This document shows, piece after piece, positions 1 to 14,938 of a DNA stretch of 64,000 bases. Source of the DNA: Enoplolaimus lenunculus (lineage: Eukaryota > Nematoda > Enoplea > Enoplida > Thoracostomopsidae); NCBI GenBank assembly GCA_030248215.1, contig JASANG010002734.1, positions 1-64,000 on the forward strand. Direction: 5' to 3'. The notes beneath the pieces are model-generated. The model had not been told where the DNA came from. It did not search any database and worked only from the letters and a program-made list of their open reading frames with translations. The position numbers and the translations under genes are program-made. Position 1 is the stretch's first letter, and the number at the start of each line of letters is the position of its first letter.

Positions 1-3000
1 AAACAGAACAGCCATTTGACGAAATTTGGTTCTGTTTCTTTCCTGTTAGTTAACCAATTGCAAAATATAAAACAGAACAGCCATTTGACGAAATTAGGTT
101 CTGTTTACACCCTGTAAGTTAACCAATTGCAAAATATAAAACAGAACAGCGATTTGACGAAATCTGGTTCTGTTTCCACCCTGTAGGCTAACCAATTGCA
201 AAATATAAACAGAAAAACCATTTGACGAAATTTGGTTCTGTTTCTACCCTGTAAGTTAATCAATTGCAAAATATAAAACAGGACAGTCATTTGATGAAAT
301 TTGGTTCTGTTTCCACCCTGTACGTTAACCAATTGTGAAATATAAAACAGAACAGCCATTTGACGAAATTTGGTTCTGTTTCTTTCCTGTAAGTTAACCA
401 ATTGCAAAATATAAAACAGAACAGCGATTTGACGAAATCTGGTTCTGTTTCCACCCTGTAAGCTAACCAATTGTAAAATATAAAACAGAACAGCCGTTTG
501 ACGAAATTTGTTCTGTTTCCACCCTGTAAGTTAACCAATTGCAAAATATAAAACAGAACAGCCATTTGACGAATTTGGTTCTGTTCCCAGTAAGTAAATC
601 AATTGCAAACTATAAAACAGAACCCACCCTGTAAGTTAACCAATTGCAAAATATAAAACAGAACAGCCATTTGACGAAATTTGGTTCTCTTTCCACTCTG
701 TAAGCTAAACCATTGCAAAATATAAAACAGAACAGCCATTTGACGAAATTAGGTTCTGTTTAGATCCTGTAAGTTAACCAAATGCAAAATTTAAAACGGA
801 ACAGCCATTTGATGAAATTTGGTTCTGTTTCCACCCTGTACGTTAACCAAATGCAAAATTTAAAACGGAACAGCCATTTGATGAAATTTGGTTCTGTTTC
901 CACCCTGTACGTTAACCAATTGTGAAATATAAAACAGAACAGCCATTTGACGAAATTTGGTTCTGTTTCTTTCCTGTAAGTTAACCAATTGTAAAATATA
1001 AAACAGAACAGCGATTTGACGAAATCTGGTTCTGTTTCCACCATGTAAGCTAACCAATTGCAAAATATAAACAGAACAGCCATTTGACGAAATTTGGTTC
1101 TGTTTCTACCTTGTAAGTTAATCAATTGCAAAATATAAAACAGAACAGTCATTTGACGAAATTTGGTTCTGGTTTCACCCTGTACGTTAATCAATTGCAA
1201 AATATAAAACAGAACAACCTTTTGACGAAATTTGTTATGTTTCCACCTGTAAGTTAACCAATTGCAAAATATAAAACAGAACAACCATTTGACGAAATTT
1301 GGTTCTGTTTCCACCCTGTATGCTAACCAATTGCAAATTATAAACAGAACAGCCATTTGACGAAATTTTGTTCTGTTTCCACCCTGTACGTTAACCAGTT
1401 GTGAAATATAAAACAGAACAGCCATTTGACGAAATTTGGTTCTGTTTCTTTCCTGTAAGTTAACCAATTGCAAAATATAAAACAAAACAGCCATTTGACG
1501 AAGTTGGTTCTGTTTCCATATGTAAGTTAACCAATTGCAAACTATAAAACAGAACCCACCCTGTAAGTTAACCAATTGCAAAATATAAAACAGAACAGCC
1601 ATTTGACGATATTTGGTTCTGTTTCCGCCCTATAAGTTAACCAATTGCAAAATATAAAACAGAACAGCCATTTGACGATATTTGGTTCTGTTTCCGCCCT
1701 GTAAGTTAACCAATTGCAAAATATAAAACAGAACAGCCATTTGACGAAATTAGGTTCTGTTTAGACCCTGTAAGTTAACCAATTGCAAAATATAAAACGG
1801 AACAGCCATTTGACGAAATTTGGTTCTGTTTCCACCCAACCAATTGCAAAATATAAAACAGAACAGCGATTTGACGAAATCTGGTTCTGTTTCCACCCTG
1901 TAAGCTAACCAATTGCAAAATATAAACAGAAAAGCCATTTGACGAAATTTGGTTCTGTTTCTACCCTGTAAGTTAATCAATTGCAAAATATAAAACGGAA
2001 CAGCCATTTGACGAAATTTGGTTCTGTTTCCACCCTGTACGTTAACCAATTGTGAAATATAAAACAGAACAGCCATTTGACGAAATTTGGTTCTGTTTCT
2101 TTCCTGTAAGTTAACCAATTGCAAAATATAAAACAGAACAGCGATTTGACGAAATCTGGTTCTGTTTCCACCCTGTAAGCTAACCAATTGTAAAATATAA
2201 AACAGAACAGCCGTTTGACGAAATTTGTTCTGTTTCCACCCTGTAAGTTAACCAATTGCAAAATATAAAACAGAACAGCCATTTGACGAATTTGGTTCTG
2301 TTCCCAGTAAGTAAACCAATTGCAAACTATAAAACAGAACCCACCCTGTAAGTTAACCAATTGCAAAATATAAAACAGAACAGCCATTTGACGAAATTTG
2401 GTTCTCTTTCCACTCTGTAAGCTAAACCATTGCAAAATATAAAACAGAACAGCCATTTTTCGAAATTTGGTTCTGTTTCCACCCTGTAAGTTAACCAATT
2501 GCAAAATATAAAACAGAACAGCCATTTGAAGAAATCTGGTTCTGTTTCCGCCCTGTAAGTTAACCAATTGCAAAATATAAAACAGAACAGCCGTTTGACG
2601 AAATTTGGTTCTGTTTCCACCCTACATTTTGCAAAATATGAAACAAAACAGCCATTTGACGAAATTAGGTTCTGTTTAGACCCTGTAAGTTAACCAAATG
2701 CAAAATTTAAAACGGAACAGCCATTTGATGAAATTTGGTTCTGTTTCCACCCTGTACGTTAACCAATTGTGAAATATAAAACAGAACAGCCATTTGACGA
2801 AATTTGGTTCTGTTTCTTTCCTGTAAGTTAACCAATTGCAAAATATAAACAGAACAGCCATTTGACGAAATTTGTTCTGTTTCCACCCTGTAAGTTAACC
2901 AATTGCAAAATATAAAACAGAACAGCCATTTGACGAATTTGGTTCTGTTCCCTGTAATATAGCCAATTGCAAACTATAAAACAGAACCCACCCTGTAAGT

Positions 3001-6000
3001 TAACCAATTGCAAAATATAAAACAGAACAGCCATTTGACGAAATTTGGTTCTGTTTCCACCCTGTAAGCTAACCAATTGCAAAATATAAAACAGAACAGC
3101 CATTTGACGAAATTTGGTTCTGTTTCCACTCTGTAAGCTAAACAATTGCAAAATATAAAACAGAACAGCCATTTTTCGAAATTTGGTTCTGTTTCCACCC
3201 TGTAAGTTAACCAATTTCAAAATATAAAACAGAACAGCCATTTGACGAAATTTGGTTCTGTTTCTTTCCTGTTAGTTAACCAATTGCAAAATATAAAACA
3301 GAACAGCCATTTGACGAAATTTGGTTCTGTTTCCACCCTGTAAGTTAACCAATTGCAAAATATAAAACAGAACAGCCATTTGACGAAATTTGGTTCTGTT
3401 TCTTTCCTGTTAGTTAACCAATTGCAAAATATAAAACAGAACAGCCATTTGACGAAATTTGGTTCTGTTTCCACCCTGCAAGTTAACCAATTGCAAAATA
3501 TAAAACAGAACAGCCATTTGACGAAATTTGGTTCTGTTTCTTTCCTGTTAGTTAACCAATTGCAAAATATAAAACAGAACAGCCATTTGACGAAATTTGG
3601 TTCTGTTTCTTTCCTGTTAGTTAACCAATTGCAAAATATAAAACAGAACAGCCATTTGACGAAATTTAGTTCTTTTCCCCCTTAAGTTAAGCAATTGCAA
3701 AATATAAAACAAAACAGCCATTTGACTAATTTGGTTCTGTTCCCATATGTAAGTTAACCAATTGCAAAATATAAAACGCAACAGCCATTTATGAAATTTG
3801 GTTCTGTTTCTTTCCTGTTAGTTAACCAATTCCAAAATATAAAACAGAACAGCCATTTGACGAAATCTGGTTCTGTTTTCACCCTGTAAGTTAATCAATT
3901 GCAAAATATAAAACGGAACAGCCATTTGACGAAATTTGGTTCTGTTTCCACCCTGTACGTTAACCAATTGTGAAATATAAAACAGAACAGCCATTTGACG
4001 AAATTTGGTTCTGTTTCTTTCCTGTAAGTTAACCAATTGCAAAATATAAAACAGAACAGCGATTTGACGAAATCTGGTTCTGTTTCCACCCTGTAAGCTA
4101 ACCAATTGTAAAATATAAAACAGAACAGCCGTTTGACGAAATTTGTTCTGTTTCCACCCTGTAAGTTAACCAATTGCAAAATATAAAACAGAACAGCCAT
4201 TTGACGAATTTGGTTCTGTTCCCAGTAAGTAAACCAATTGCAAACTATAAAACAGAACCCACCCTGTAAGTTAACCAATTGCAAAATATAAAACAGAACA
4301 GCCATTTGACGAAATTTGGTTCTCTTTCCACTCTGTAAGCTAAACCATTGCAAAATATAAAACAGAACAGCCATTTTTCGAAATTTGGTTCTGTTTCCAC
4401 CCTGTAAGTTAACCAATTGCAAAATATAAAACAGAACAGCCATTTGAAGAAATCTGGTTCTGTTTCCGCCCTGTAAGTTAACCAATTGCAAAATATAAAA
4501 CAGAACAGCCGTTTGACGAAATTTGGTTCTGTTTCCACCCTACATTTTGCAAAATATGAAACAAAACAGCCATTTGACGAAATTAGGTTCTGTTTAGACC
4601 CTGTAAGTTAACCAAATGCAAAATTTAAAACGGAACAGCCATTTGATGAAATTTGGTTCTGTTTCCACCCTGTACGTTAACCAATTGTGAAATATAAAAC
4701 AGAACAGCCATTTGACGAAATTTGGTTCTGTTTCTTTCCTGTAAGTTAACCAATTGCAAAATATAAACAGAACAGCCATTTGACGAAATTTGTTCTGTTT
4801 CCACCCTGTAAGTTAACCAATTGCAAAATATAAAACAGAACAGCCATTTGACGAATTTGGTTCTGTTCCCAGTAAGTAAACCAATTGCAAACTATAAAAC
4901 AGAACCCACCCTGTAAGTTAACCAATTGCAAAATATAAAACAGAACAGCCATTTGACGAAATTTGGTTCTGTTTCCACCCTGTAAGCTAACCAATTGCAA
5001 AATATAAAACAGAACAGCCATTTGACGAAATTTGGTTCTGTTTCCACTCTGTAAGCTAAACAATTGCAAAATATAAAACAGAACAGCCATTTTTCGAAAT
5101 TTGGTTCTGTTTCCACCCTGTAAGTTAACCAATTTCAAAATATAAAACAGACAGCCATTTGACGAAATTTGGTTCTGTTTCTTTCCTGTTAGTTAACCAA
5201 TTGCAAAATATAAAACAGAACAGCCATTTGACGAAATTTGGTTCTGTTTCCACCCTGTAAGTTAACCAATTGCAAAATATAAAACAGAACAGCCATTTGA
5301 CGAAATTTGGTTCTGTTTCTTTCCTGTTAGTTAACCAATTGCAAAATATAAAACAGAACAGCCATTTGACGAAATTTGGTTCTGTTTCCACCCTGCAAGT
5401 TAACCAATTGCAAAATATAAAACAGAACAGCCATTTGACGAAATTTGGTTCTGTTTCTTTCCTGTTAGTTAACCAATTGCAAAATATAAAACAGAACAGC
5501 CATTTGACGAAATTTGGTTCTGTTTCTTTCCTGTTAGTTAACCAATTGCAAAATATAAAACAGAACAGCCATTTGACGAAATTTAGTTCTGTTTCCGCCC
5601 TATAAGTTAAGCAATTGCAAAATATAAAACAAAACAGCCATTTGACTAATTTGGTTCTGTTCCCATATGTAAGTTAACCAATTGCAAAATATAAAACACA
5701 ACAGCCATTTATGAAATTTGGTTCTGTTTCTTTCCTGTTAGTTAACCAATTCCAAAATATAAAACAGAACAGCCATTTGACGAAATCTGGTTCTGTTTTC
5801 ACCCTGTAAGCAAACCAATTGCAAAATATAAAACAGAACAGCCGTTTGACGAAATTTGGTTCTGTTTTCGCCCTGTAAGTTAACGAATTACAAAATATAA
5901 AACGGAACAGCCATTTGACGAAATTAGGTTCTGTTTAGACCCTGTAAGTTAACCAAATGCAAAATTTAAAACGGAACAGCCATTTGATGAAATTTGGTTC

Positions 6001-9000
6001 TGTTTCCACCCTGTACGTTAACCAATTGTGAAATATAAAACAGAACAGCCATTTGACGAAATTTGGTTCTGTTTCTTTCCTGTAAGTTAACCAATTGTAA
6101 AATATAAAACAGAACAGCGATTTGACGAAATCTGGTTCTGTTTCCACCATGTAAGCTAACCAATTGCAAAATATAAACAGAACAGCCATTTGACGAAATT
6201 TGGTTCTGTTTCTACCCTGTAAGTTAATCAATTGCAAAATATAAAACAGAACAGTCATTTGACGAAATTTGGTTCTGGTTTCACCCTGTACGTTAATCAA
6301 TTGCAAAATATAAAACAGAACAACCTTTTGACGAAATTTGTTATGTTTCCACCTGTAAGTTAACCAATTGCAAAATATAAAACAGAACAACCATTTGACG
6401 AAATTTGGTTCTGTTTCCACCCTGTATGCTAACCAATTGCAAATTATAAACAGAACAGCCATTTGACGAAATAATTTTGTTCTGTTTCCACCCTGTACGT
6501 TAACAAGTTGTGAAATATAAAACAGAACAGCCATTTGACGAAATTTGGTTCTGTTTCTTTCCTGTAAGCTAACCAATTGCAAAATATAAAACAAAACAGC
6601 CATTTGACGAAGTTGGTTCTGTTTCCATATGTAAGTTAACCAATTGCAAACTATAAAACAGAACCCACCCTGTAAGTTAACCAATTGCAAAATATAAAAC
6701 AGAACAGCCATTTGACGATATTTGGTTCTGTTTCCGCCCCATAAGTTAACCAATTGCAAAATATAAAACAGAACAGCCATTTGACGATATTTGGTTCTGT
6801 TTCCGCCCTGTAAGTTAACCAATTGCAAAATATAAAACAGAACAGCCATTTGACGAAATTAGGTTCTGTTTAGACCCTGTAAGTTAACCAATTGCAAAAT
6901 ATAATACGGAACAGCCATTTGACGAAATTTGGTTCTGTTTCCACCCTGTACGTTAACCAATTGTGAAATATAAAACAGAACAGCCATTTGACGAAATTTG
7001 GTTCTGTTTCTTTCCTGTAAGTTAACCAATTGCAAAATATAAAACAGAACAGCCATTTGACGAAATTTGGTTCTGTTTCCACCCTGTAAGTTAACCAATT
7101 GCAAAATATAAAACAGAACAGCCATTTGACGAAATTTGGTTCTGTTTCTTTCCTGTAAGTTAACCAATTGCAAAATATAAAACAGAACAGCGATTTGACG
7201 AAATCTGGTTCTGTTTCCACCCTGTAAGCTAACCAATTGCAAAATATAAACAGAAAAGCCATTTGACGAAATTTGGTTCTGTTTCTACCCTGTAAGTTAA
7301 TCAATTGCAAAATATGAAACAGAACAGTCATTTGACGAAATTTGGTTCTGTTTTCACCGAGTAATTTAATCAATTGCAAAATGTAAAACAGAACAACCTT
7401 TTGACGAAATTTGTTCTGTTTCCACCTGTAAGTTAACCAATTGCAAAATATAAAACAGAACAGCCATTTGACGAAATTTGGTTCTGTTTCTTTCCTGTTA
7501 GTTAACCAATTGCAAAATATAAAACAGAACAGCCATTTGACGAAATTAGGTTCTGTTTACACCCTGTAAGTTAACCAATTGCAAAATATAAAACGGAACA
7601 GCCATTTGACGAAATTTGGTTCTGTTTCTTTCCTGTAAGTTAACCAATTGCAAAATATAAAACAGAACAGCGATTTGACGAAATCTGGTTCTGTTTCCAC
7701 CCTGTAGGCTAACCAATTGCAAAATATAAACAGAAAAACCATTTGACGAAATTTGGTTCTGTTTCTACCCTGTAAGTTAATCAATTGCAAAATATAAAAC
7801 AGGACAGTCATTTGACGAAATTTGGTTCTGTTTTCACCCTGTAAGTTAACCAAATGCAAAATTTAAAACGGAACAGCCATTTGATGAAATTTGGTTCTGT
7901 TTCCACCCTGTACGTTAACCAATTGTGAAATATAAAACAGAACAGCCATTTGACGAAATTTGGTTCTGTTTCTTTCCTGTAAGTTAACCAATTGTAAAAT
8001 ATAAAACAGAACAGCGATTTGACGAAATCTGGTTCTGTTTCCACCATGTAAGCTAACCAATTGCAAAATATAAACAGAACAGCCATTTGACGAAATTTGG
8101 TTCTGTTTCTACCCTGTAAGTTAATCAATTGCAAAATATAAAACAGAACAGTCATTTGACGAAATTTGGTTCTGGTTTCACCCTGTACGTTAATCAATTG
8201 CAAAATATAAAACAGAACAACCTTTTGACGAAATTTGTTATGTTTCCACCTGTAAGTTAACCAATTGCAAAATATAAAACAGAACAACCATTTGACGAAA
8301 TTTGGTTCTGTTTCCACCCTGTATGCTAACCAATTGCAAATTATAAACAGAACAGCCATTTGACGAAATTTTGTTCTGTTTCCACCCTGTACGTTAACCA
8401 GTTGTGAAATATAAAACAGAACAGCCATTTGACGAAATTTGGTTCTGTTTCTTTCCTGTAAGTTAACCAATTGCAAAATATAAAACAAAACAGCCATTTG
8501 ACGAAGTTGGTTCTGTTTCCATATGTAAGTTAACCAATTGCAAACTATAAAACAGAACCCACCCTGTAAGTTAACCAATTGCAAAATATAAAACAGAACA
8601 GCCATTTGACGATATTTGGTTCTGTTTCCGCCCTATAAGTTAACCAATTGCAAAATATAAAACAGAAAAACCATTTGACGAAATTTGGTTCTGTTTCTAC
8701 CCTGTAAGTTAATCAATTGCAAAACATGAAACAGAACAGTCATTTGACGAAATTTGGTTCTGTTTTCACCGAGTAATTTAATCAATTGCAAAATGTAAAA
8801 CAGAACAACCTTTTGACGAAATTTGTTCTGTTTCCACCTGTAAGTTAACCAATTGCAAAATATAAAACAGAACAGCCATTTGACGAAATTTGGTTCTGTT
8901 TCTTTCCTGTTAGTTAACCAATTGCAAAATATAAAACAGAACAGCCATTTGACGAAATTAGGTTCTGTTTACACCCTGTAAGTTAACCAATTGCAAAATA

Positions 9001-12000
9001 TAAAACGGAACAGCCATTTGACGAAATTTGGTTCTGTTTCCACCCTGTACGTTAACCAATTGTGAAATATAAAACAGAACAGCCATTTGACGAAATTTGG
9101 TTCTGTTTCTTTCCTGTAAGTTAACCAATTGCAAAATATAAAACAGAACAGCGATTTGACGAAATCTGGTTCTGTTTCCACCCTGTAAGCTAACCAATTG
9201 CAAAATATAAACAGAAAAACCATTTGACGAAATTTGGTTCTGTTTCTACCCTGTAAGTTAATCAATTGCAAAATATAAAACAGAACAGTCATTTGACGAA
9301 ATTTGGTTCTGTTTTCACCCTGTAAGTTAACCAATTGCAAAATATAAAACAGAACAGCCATTTGACGAAATTTGGTTCTGTTTCCACCCTGTACGTTAAC
9401 CAATTGTGAAATATAAAACAGAACAGCCATTTGACGAAATTTGGTTCTGTTTCCACCCTCTAAGTTAACCAATTGCAAAATATAAAACAGAACAGCGATT
9501 TGACGAAATCTGGTTCTGTTTCCACCATGTAAGCTAACCAATTGCAAAATATAAACAGAACAGCCATTTGACGAAATTTGGTTCTGTTTCTACCCTGTAA
9601 GTTAATCAATTGCAAAATATAAAACAGAACAGTCATTTGACGAAATTTGGTTCTGGTTTCACCCTGTAAGTTAATCAATTGCAAAATATAAAACAGAACA
9701 ACCTTTTGACGAAATTTGTTATGTTTCCACCTGTAAGTTAACCAATTGCAAAATATAAAACAGAACAACCATTTGACGAAATTTGGTTCTGTTTCCACCC
9801 TGTATGCTAACCAATTGCAAATTATAAACAGAACAGCCATTTGACGAAATTTTGTTCTGTTTCCACCCTGTACGTTAACCAGTTGTGAAATATAAAACAG
9901 AACAGCCATTTGACGAAATTTGGTTCTGTTTCTTTCCTGTTAGTTAACCAATTGCAAAATATAAAACAGAACAGCCGTTTGACGAAATTTGGATCTGTTT
10001 TCACCCTGTAAGTTAACGAATTGCAAAATATAAAACGGAACAGCCATTTGACGAAATTTGGTTCTGTTTCCACCCTGTAAGTTAACCAATTGCAAAATAT
10101 AAAACAGAACAGCCATTTGACGAAATTTGGTTCTGTTTCCACCCTGTAAGTTAACCAATTGCAAAATATAAAACAGAACAGCCATTTGACGAAATTTGGT
10201 TCTGTTTCCACCCTGTAAGTTAACCAATTGCAAAATATAAAACAGAACAGCCATTTGACGAAATTTGGTTCTGTTTCTTTCCTGTTAGTTAACCAATTGC
10301 AAAATATAAAACAGAACAGCCATTTGACGAAATTTGGTTCTGTTTTTCCGTAAGTTAACCAATTGCAAAATATAAAACAGAACACCATTTGACGAAATTT
10401 GGTTCTGTTTCCCCCATAGTTAACAATTGCAAAATAAAAACAAACACTTTGACGAATTTGGTTTTTCCCATATGTAAGTAACCAATTCAAACAAAAAAGA
10501 ACCCACCCTGTAAGTTAACCAATTGCAAAATATAAAACAGAACAGCCATTTGACGATATTTGGTTCTGTTTCCGCCCTATAAGTTAACCAATTGCAAAAT
10601 ATAAAACCGAACAGCCATTTTTCGAAATTTGGTTCTGTTTCCGCCCTGTAAGTTAACCAATTGCAAAATATAAAACAGAACAGCCGTTTGACGAAATTTG
10701 GTTCTGTTTCCACCCTACTTTTCATATAAACAGAACAGCCATTTGACGAAATTTGGTTCTGTTTCCACCCTGTCAGTTAACCAATTGCAAAATATAAAAC
10801 AGAACAACCATTTGACGAAATTTGGTTCTGTTTCTTTCCTGTTAGTTAACCAATTGCAAAATATAAAACAGAACAGCCATTTGACGAAATTTGGTTCTGT
10901 TTTCACCCTGTAAGTTAACCAATTTCAAAATATAAAACAGAACAGCCATTTGACGAAATTTGGTTCTGTTTCCACCCTGTAAGTTAACCAATTGCAAAAT
11001 ATAAAACAGAACAGCCATTTGACGAAATTTGGTTCTGTTTCTTTCCTGTTAGTTAACCAAGCAAAAATAAAACAGAACAGCCATTTGACGAATGTTGTTT
11101 CCCTATAAGTTAACCAATTGCAAATATAAAACAAAACAGCCATTTGACGAAATTTGGTTCTGTTTCCACCTGTAAGTTAACCATTGCATAATATAAAACA
11201 CAACAGCCATTTGACGAAATTTGTTCTGTTTCTTTTCGTAGTTAACCATTGCAAAATATAAAACAGAACAGCCATTTGACGAAATTTGGTTCTGTTTCCG
11301 CCCTGAAGTTAACCATGCAAAAAAAACAGAACAGCCATTTGACGAATTGGTTCTGTTTCCACCCACATTTTGCAAAATATAAAACAGAACAGCCATTTGA
11401 CAATTAGGTTCTGTTTAGACCTTAAGTTAACAATGCAAAATATAATACGGAACAGCCATTTGACGAAATTTGGTTCTGTTTCCACCCTGTAAGCTAACCA
11501 ATTGCAAAATATAAACAGAAAAGCCATTTGACGAAATTTGGTTCTGTTTCTACCCTGTAAGTTAATCAATTGCAAAATATAAAACAGAACAGTCATATGA
11601 CGAAATTTGGTTCTGTTTTCACCCTGTAATTTAATCAATTGCAAAATATAAAACAGAACAACCTTTTGACGAAATTTGTTCTGTTTCCACCTGTAAGTTA
11701 ACCAATTGCAAAATATAAAACAGAACAGCGATTTGACGAAATCTGGTTCTGTTTCCACCCTGTAAGCTAACCAATTGCAAAATATAAACAGAAAAGCCAT
11801 TTGACGAAATTTGGTTCTGTTTCTACCCTGTAAGTTAATCAATTGCAAAATATAAAACAGAACAGTCATTTGACGAAATTTGGTAAATTTGGTTCTGTTT
11901 TCACCCTGTAAGCTAACCAATTGCAAAATATAAACAGAAAAGCCATTTGACGAAATTTGGTTCTGTTTCTACCCTTTAAGTTAATCAATTGCAAAATATA

Positions 12001-12785
12001 AAACAGAACAGTCATTTGACGAAATTTGGTTCTGTTTCTTTCCTGTTAGTTAACCAATTGCAAAATATAAAACAGAACAGCCATTTGACGATATTTGGTT
12101 ATGTTTCCGCCCTATAAGTTAACCAATTGCCAAATATAAAACAAAACAGCCATTTGACGAAATCTGGTTCTGTTTCCACCCTGTAGTTAACCAATTGCAA
12201 AATATAAAACAGAACAGCATTTGACGAAATGGTTCTGTTTCTCCCTGTAGTTAACCATTGCAAAATATAAAACAGAACAGCCATTTACGAAATTGGTTCT
12301 GTTTCCACCCTAGTTAACTTGCAAAATATAAAACAGAACATCCATTTGACGAAATTTGGTTCTGTTTCACCCTGTAAGTTAACAATTGCAAAAATAAAAC
12401 AGAACAGCCATTTACAAGTTCTGTTTCCCCTAAGCTAACAATGCAAAAATAAACAGAAAAGCATTTGACAAATTGTTCTGTTTTACCCTTAAGTTAACAA
12501 TTGCAAAATATAAAACAGAACATCATTTGACGAAATTGGTTCTGTTTTCACCCTTTAGTTACCATTGCAAAATAAAACAGAACAGCCTTTTGTCGAATTG
12601 TTCTGTTTCACCTGTAGTTAACCAATGCAAAATAAAACAGACAGCCATTGACGAAATGTTCTGTTTCTCCCTGTTGTTAACCATTGCAAAGTATAAACAG
12701 AACAGATTTGACAAATCTGTTCTGTTTCTATTTTGTAAGTTAACCAAGCAAAAGAAAACAGAACAGCATTTCGACAAATGGCTTG
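1..12785 (+). repeat. 69-bp satellite array, forward orientation
   Basis: About 185 tandem copies of a 69-bp unit. Each unit opens with ACAGAACAGCCATTTGACGA, continues through a GGTTCTGT block, then a CCACCCTGTAAG or CTTTCCTGTTAG variant block, and closes with TTAACCAATTGCAAAATATA. The period is read directly (unit starts at 3 and 72). Because 69 is divisible by 3 and the unit has few stops, several frames on both strands stay open for hundreds of codons; this is a by-product of the period, not evidence of a gene. The unit carries an internal inverted repeat, ACAGAAC against GTTCTGT, so a single strand can fold once per monomer. Monomer variants recur in blocks. No conserved start, signal or domain is visible. 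Probably a heterochromatic or subtelomeric satellite; its location on the chromosome cannot be told from here. Confidence 0.97.
1977..5812 (+). repeat. 1.92-kb higher-order repeat in the satellite (two copies)
   Basis: Monomer variants from 1,977 to about 3,893 recur in the same order from 3,895 to about 5,811, offset 1,918 bp (1,917 after one base of indel). Open frames of identical translation lie at 1,977 and 3,895, at 2,327 and 4,245, and at 2,676 and 4,594. The unit is about 28 monomers. A second, overlapping register exists: the variant block at 860-1,063 recurs at 5,966-6,169 and 7,863-8,066. This shows amplification of long blocks rather than of single monomers. Confidence 0.85.
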
Positions 12786-12800
12786 TTCTGTTTTATATTT
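12100..12800. other. Indel-rich, degraded satellite tract next to the orientation switch
   Basis: Monomers here carry many single-base losses, often one base from short homopolymers, spread evenly, while monomers on both sides are nearly clean. Similar but shorter tracts occur at about 10,340-10,500 and 11,050-11,450. The pattern resembles unpolished long-read sequence rather than biological decay, which would mix in more substitutions. The array orientation flips at its right end. Confidence 0.6.
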
Positions 12801-14690
12801 TGCAATTGGTTAACAATTGCAAAATGGAAACAGAACCAAATTTCGACAAATTTGGTTCTGTTTTATATTTTGCAATTGGTTTACATTACAAAATATAAAA
12901 CAGAACCAAATTCGTCAAATGGCTGTTCTGTTTTATATTTTGCAATTGGTTAACTTACAGGGTGGAAACAGAACAAATTTCGTCAAATGGCTGTTCTGTT
13001 TATATTTTGCAATTGGTTAACTTACAGGAAAAAAACAGAACCAAATTTCGTCAAATGGCTGTTCTGTTTTATATTTCACAATTGGTTAGCTTACAGGGTG
13101 GAAACAGAACCAAATTTCGTCAAATGGCTGTTCTGTTTTATATTTTGAAATTGGTTAACTTACAGGGTGGGTTCTGTTTTATAGTTTGTAATTGGTTTAC
13201 TTACTGGGAACAGAACCAAATTCGTCAAATGGCTGTTCTGTTTTATATTTTGCAATTGGTTAACTTACAGGGTGGAAACAGAACAAATTTCGTCAAACGG
13301 CTGTTCTGTTTTATATTTTACAATTGGTTAGCTTACAGGGTGATAACAGAACCAAATTTCGTCAAATGGTTGTTCTGTTTTATATTTTGCAATTGGTTAA
13401 CTTACAGGTGGAAACATAACAAATTTCGTCAAAAGGTTGTTCTGTTTTATATTTTGCAATTGATTAAATTACAGGGTGAAAACAGAACCAAATTTCGTCA
13501 AATGACTGTTCTGTTTTATATTTTGCAATTTATTAACTTACAGGGTAGAAACAGAACCAAATTTCGTCAAATGGCTTTTCTGTTTATATTTTGCAATTGG
13601 TTAGCTTACAGGGTGGAAACAGAACCAGATTTCGTCAAATCGCTGTTCTGTTTTATATTTTGCAATTGGTTAACTTACAGGAAAGAAACAGAACCAAATT
13701 TCGTCAAATGGCTGTTCTGTTTTATATTTCACAATTGGTTAACTAACGTACAGGGTTGAAACAGAACCAAATTTCGTCAAATGGCTGTTCTGTTTTATAT
13801 TTTGCAATTGGTTAGCTTACAGGGTGGAAACAGAACCAGATTTCGTCAAATCGCTGTTCTGTTTTATATTTTGCAATTGGTTAACTTACAGGGTCTAAAC
13901 AGAACCAAATTTCGTCAAATGGCTGCTCTGTTTTATATTTTGCAATTGGTTAACTTACAGGGTGGGTTCTGTTTTATAGTTTACAATTGGTTTACTTACT
14001 GGGAACAGAACCAAATTCGTCAAATGCCTGTTCTGTTTTATACTTTGCAATTGGTTAACTTACATGGTGGAAACAGAACAAATTTAGTCAAACGGCTGTT
14101 CTGTTTTATTTTTTACAATTGGTTAGCTTACAGGGTGGAAACAGAACCAAATTTCGTCAAATGGCTGTTCTGTTTTATATTTTGCAATTGGTTAACTTAC
14201 ATGTGGAAACAGAACAAATTTCGTCAAAAGGTTGTTCTATTTTATATTTTGCAATTGATTAAATTACAGGGTGAAAACAGAACCAAACTTCGTCAAATGA
14301 CTGTTCTGTTTTATATTTTGCAATTGATTAACTTACAGGGTAGAAACAGAACCAAATTTCGTCAAATGGCTTTTCTGTTTATATTTTGCAATTGGTTAGC
14401 TTACATGGTGGAAACAGAACCAGATTTCGTCAAATCGCTGTTCTGTTTTATATTTTGCAATTGGTTAACTTACAGGAAAGAAACAGAACCAAATTTCGTC
14501 AAATGGCTGTTCTGTTTTATATTTCACAATTGGTTAACGTACAGGGTTGAAACAGAACCAAATTTCGTCAAATGGCTGTTCCGTTTTATATTTTGCAATT
14601 GGTTAACCTACAGGGTCTAAACAGAACCTAATTTCGTCAAATGGCTGTTCTGTTTTATATTTTGCAAAATGTAGGGTGGAAACAGAACCA
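12786..14690 (-). repeat. 69-bp satellite array, reverse orientation
   Basis: The same 69-bp unit as at the window start, read on the other strand: each plus-strand unit now runs TTGCAATTGGTTAAC, the variant block, then GGCTGTTCTGTTTTATAT. Between about 12,780 and 12,880 the orientation alternates over one or two partial monomers before it settles. About 27 monomers, the same variant classes as the forward array. Confidence 0.95.
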
Positions 14691-14938
14691 AATAGTAGAA
14701 TATGCTATTTACTATGTTATTCCAATTTCTTCATTGAATTTTGGTTATTTATATCGGAAATTTGGTAGCGTCGTGGTACAGTGTTATGTCGTCTTTATAG
14801 TGATGCTTGCTCTATTTAACGTTTTGTATGTTAATGTAACTTACGATTTCCAGGTTTTTGCATGCAAAGTTTAACTTTGAGTGAATTTTTTCTTCCCAGG
14901 TCTTTAAACTGACCTTTGGCGTGCCTTGTAGTGAGTAA
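14691..14938. repeat. Non-satellite flank segment, copy 1 (inside the array)
   Basis: About 246 bp of unique-looking sequence interrupts the satellite. It matches 15,535-15,780 almost exactly, with an offset of 844 bp and only a few differences. It is the DNA that flanks the array on its right side, so this copy is an array-edge junction trapped inside the array. The 77-codon open frame within it appears in both copies but resembles no family I know. Confidence 0.9.

Noticed and set aside
1-12785. CRISPR-like array of repeats and spacers
   Set aside because: Whole 69-bp units are contiguous with no unique spacers, and the context is eukaryotic.
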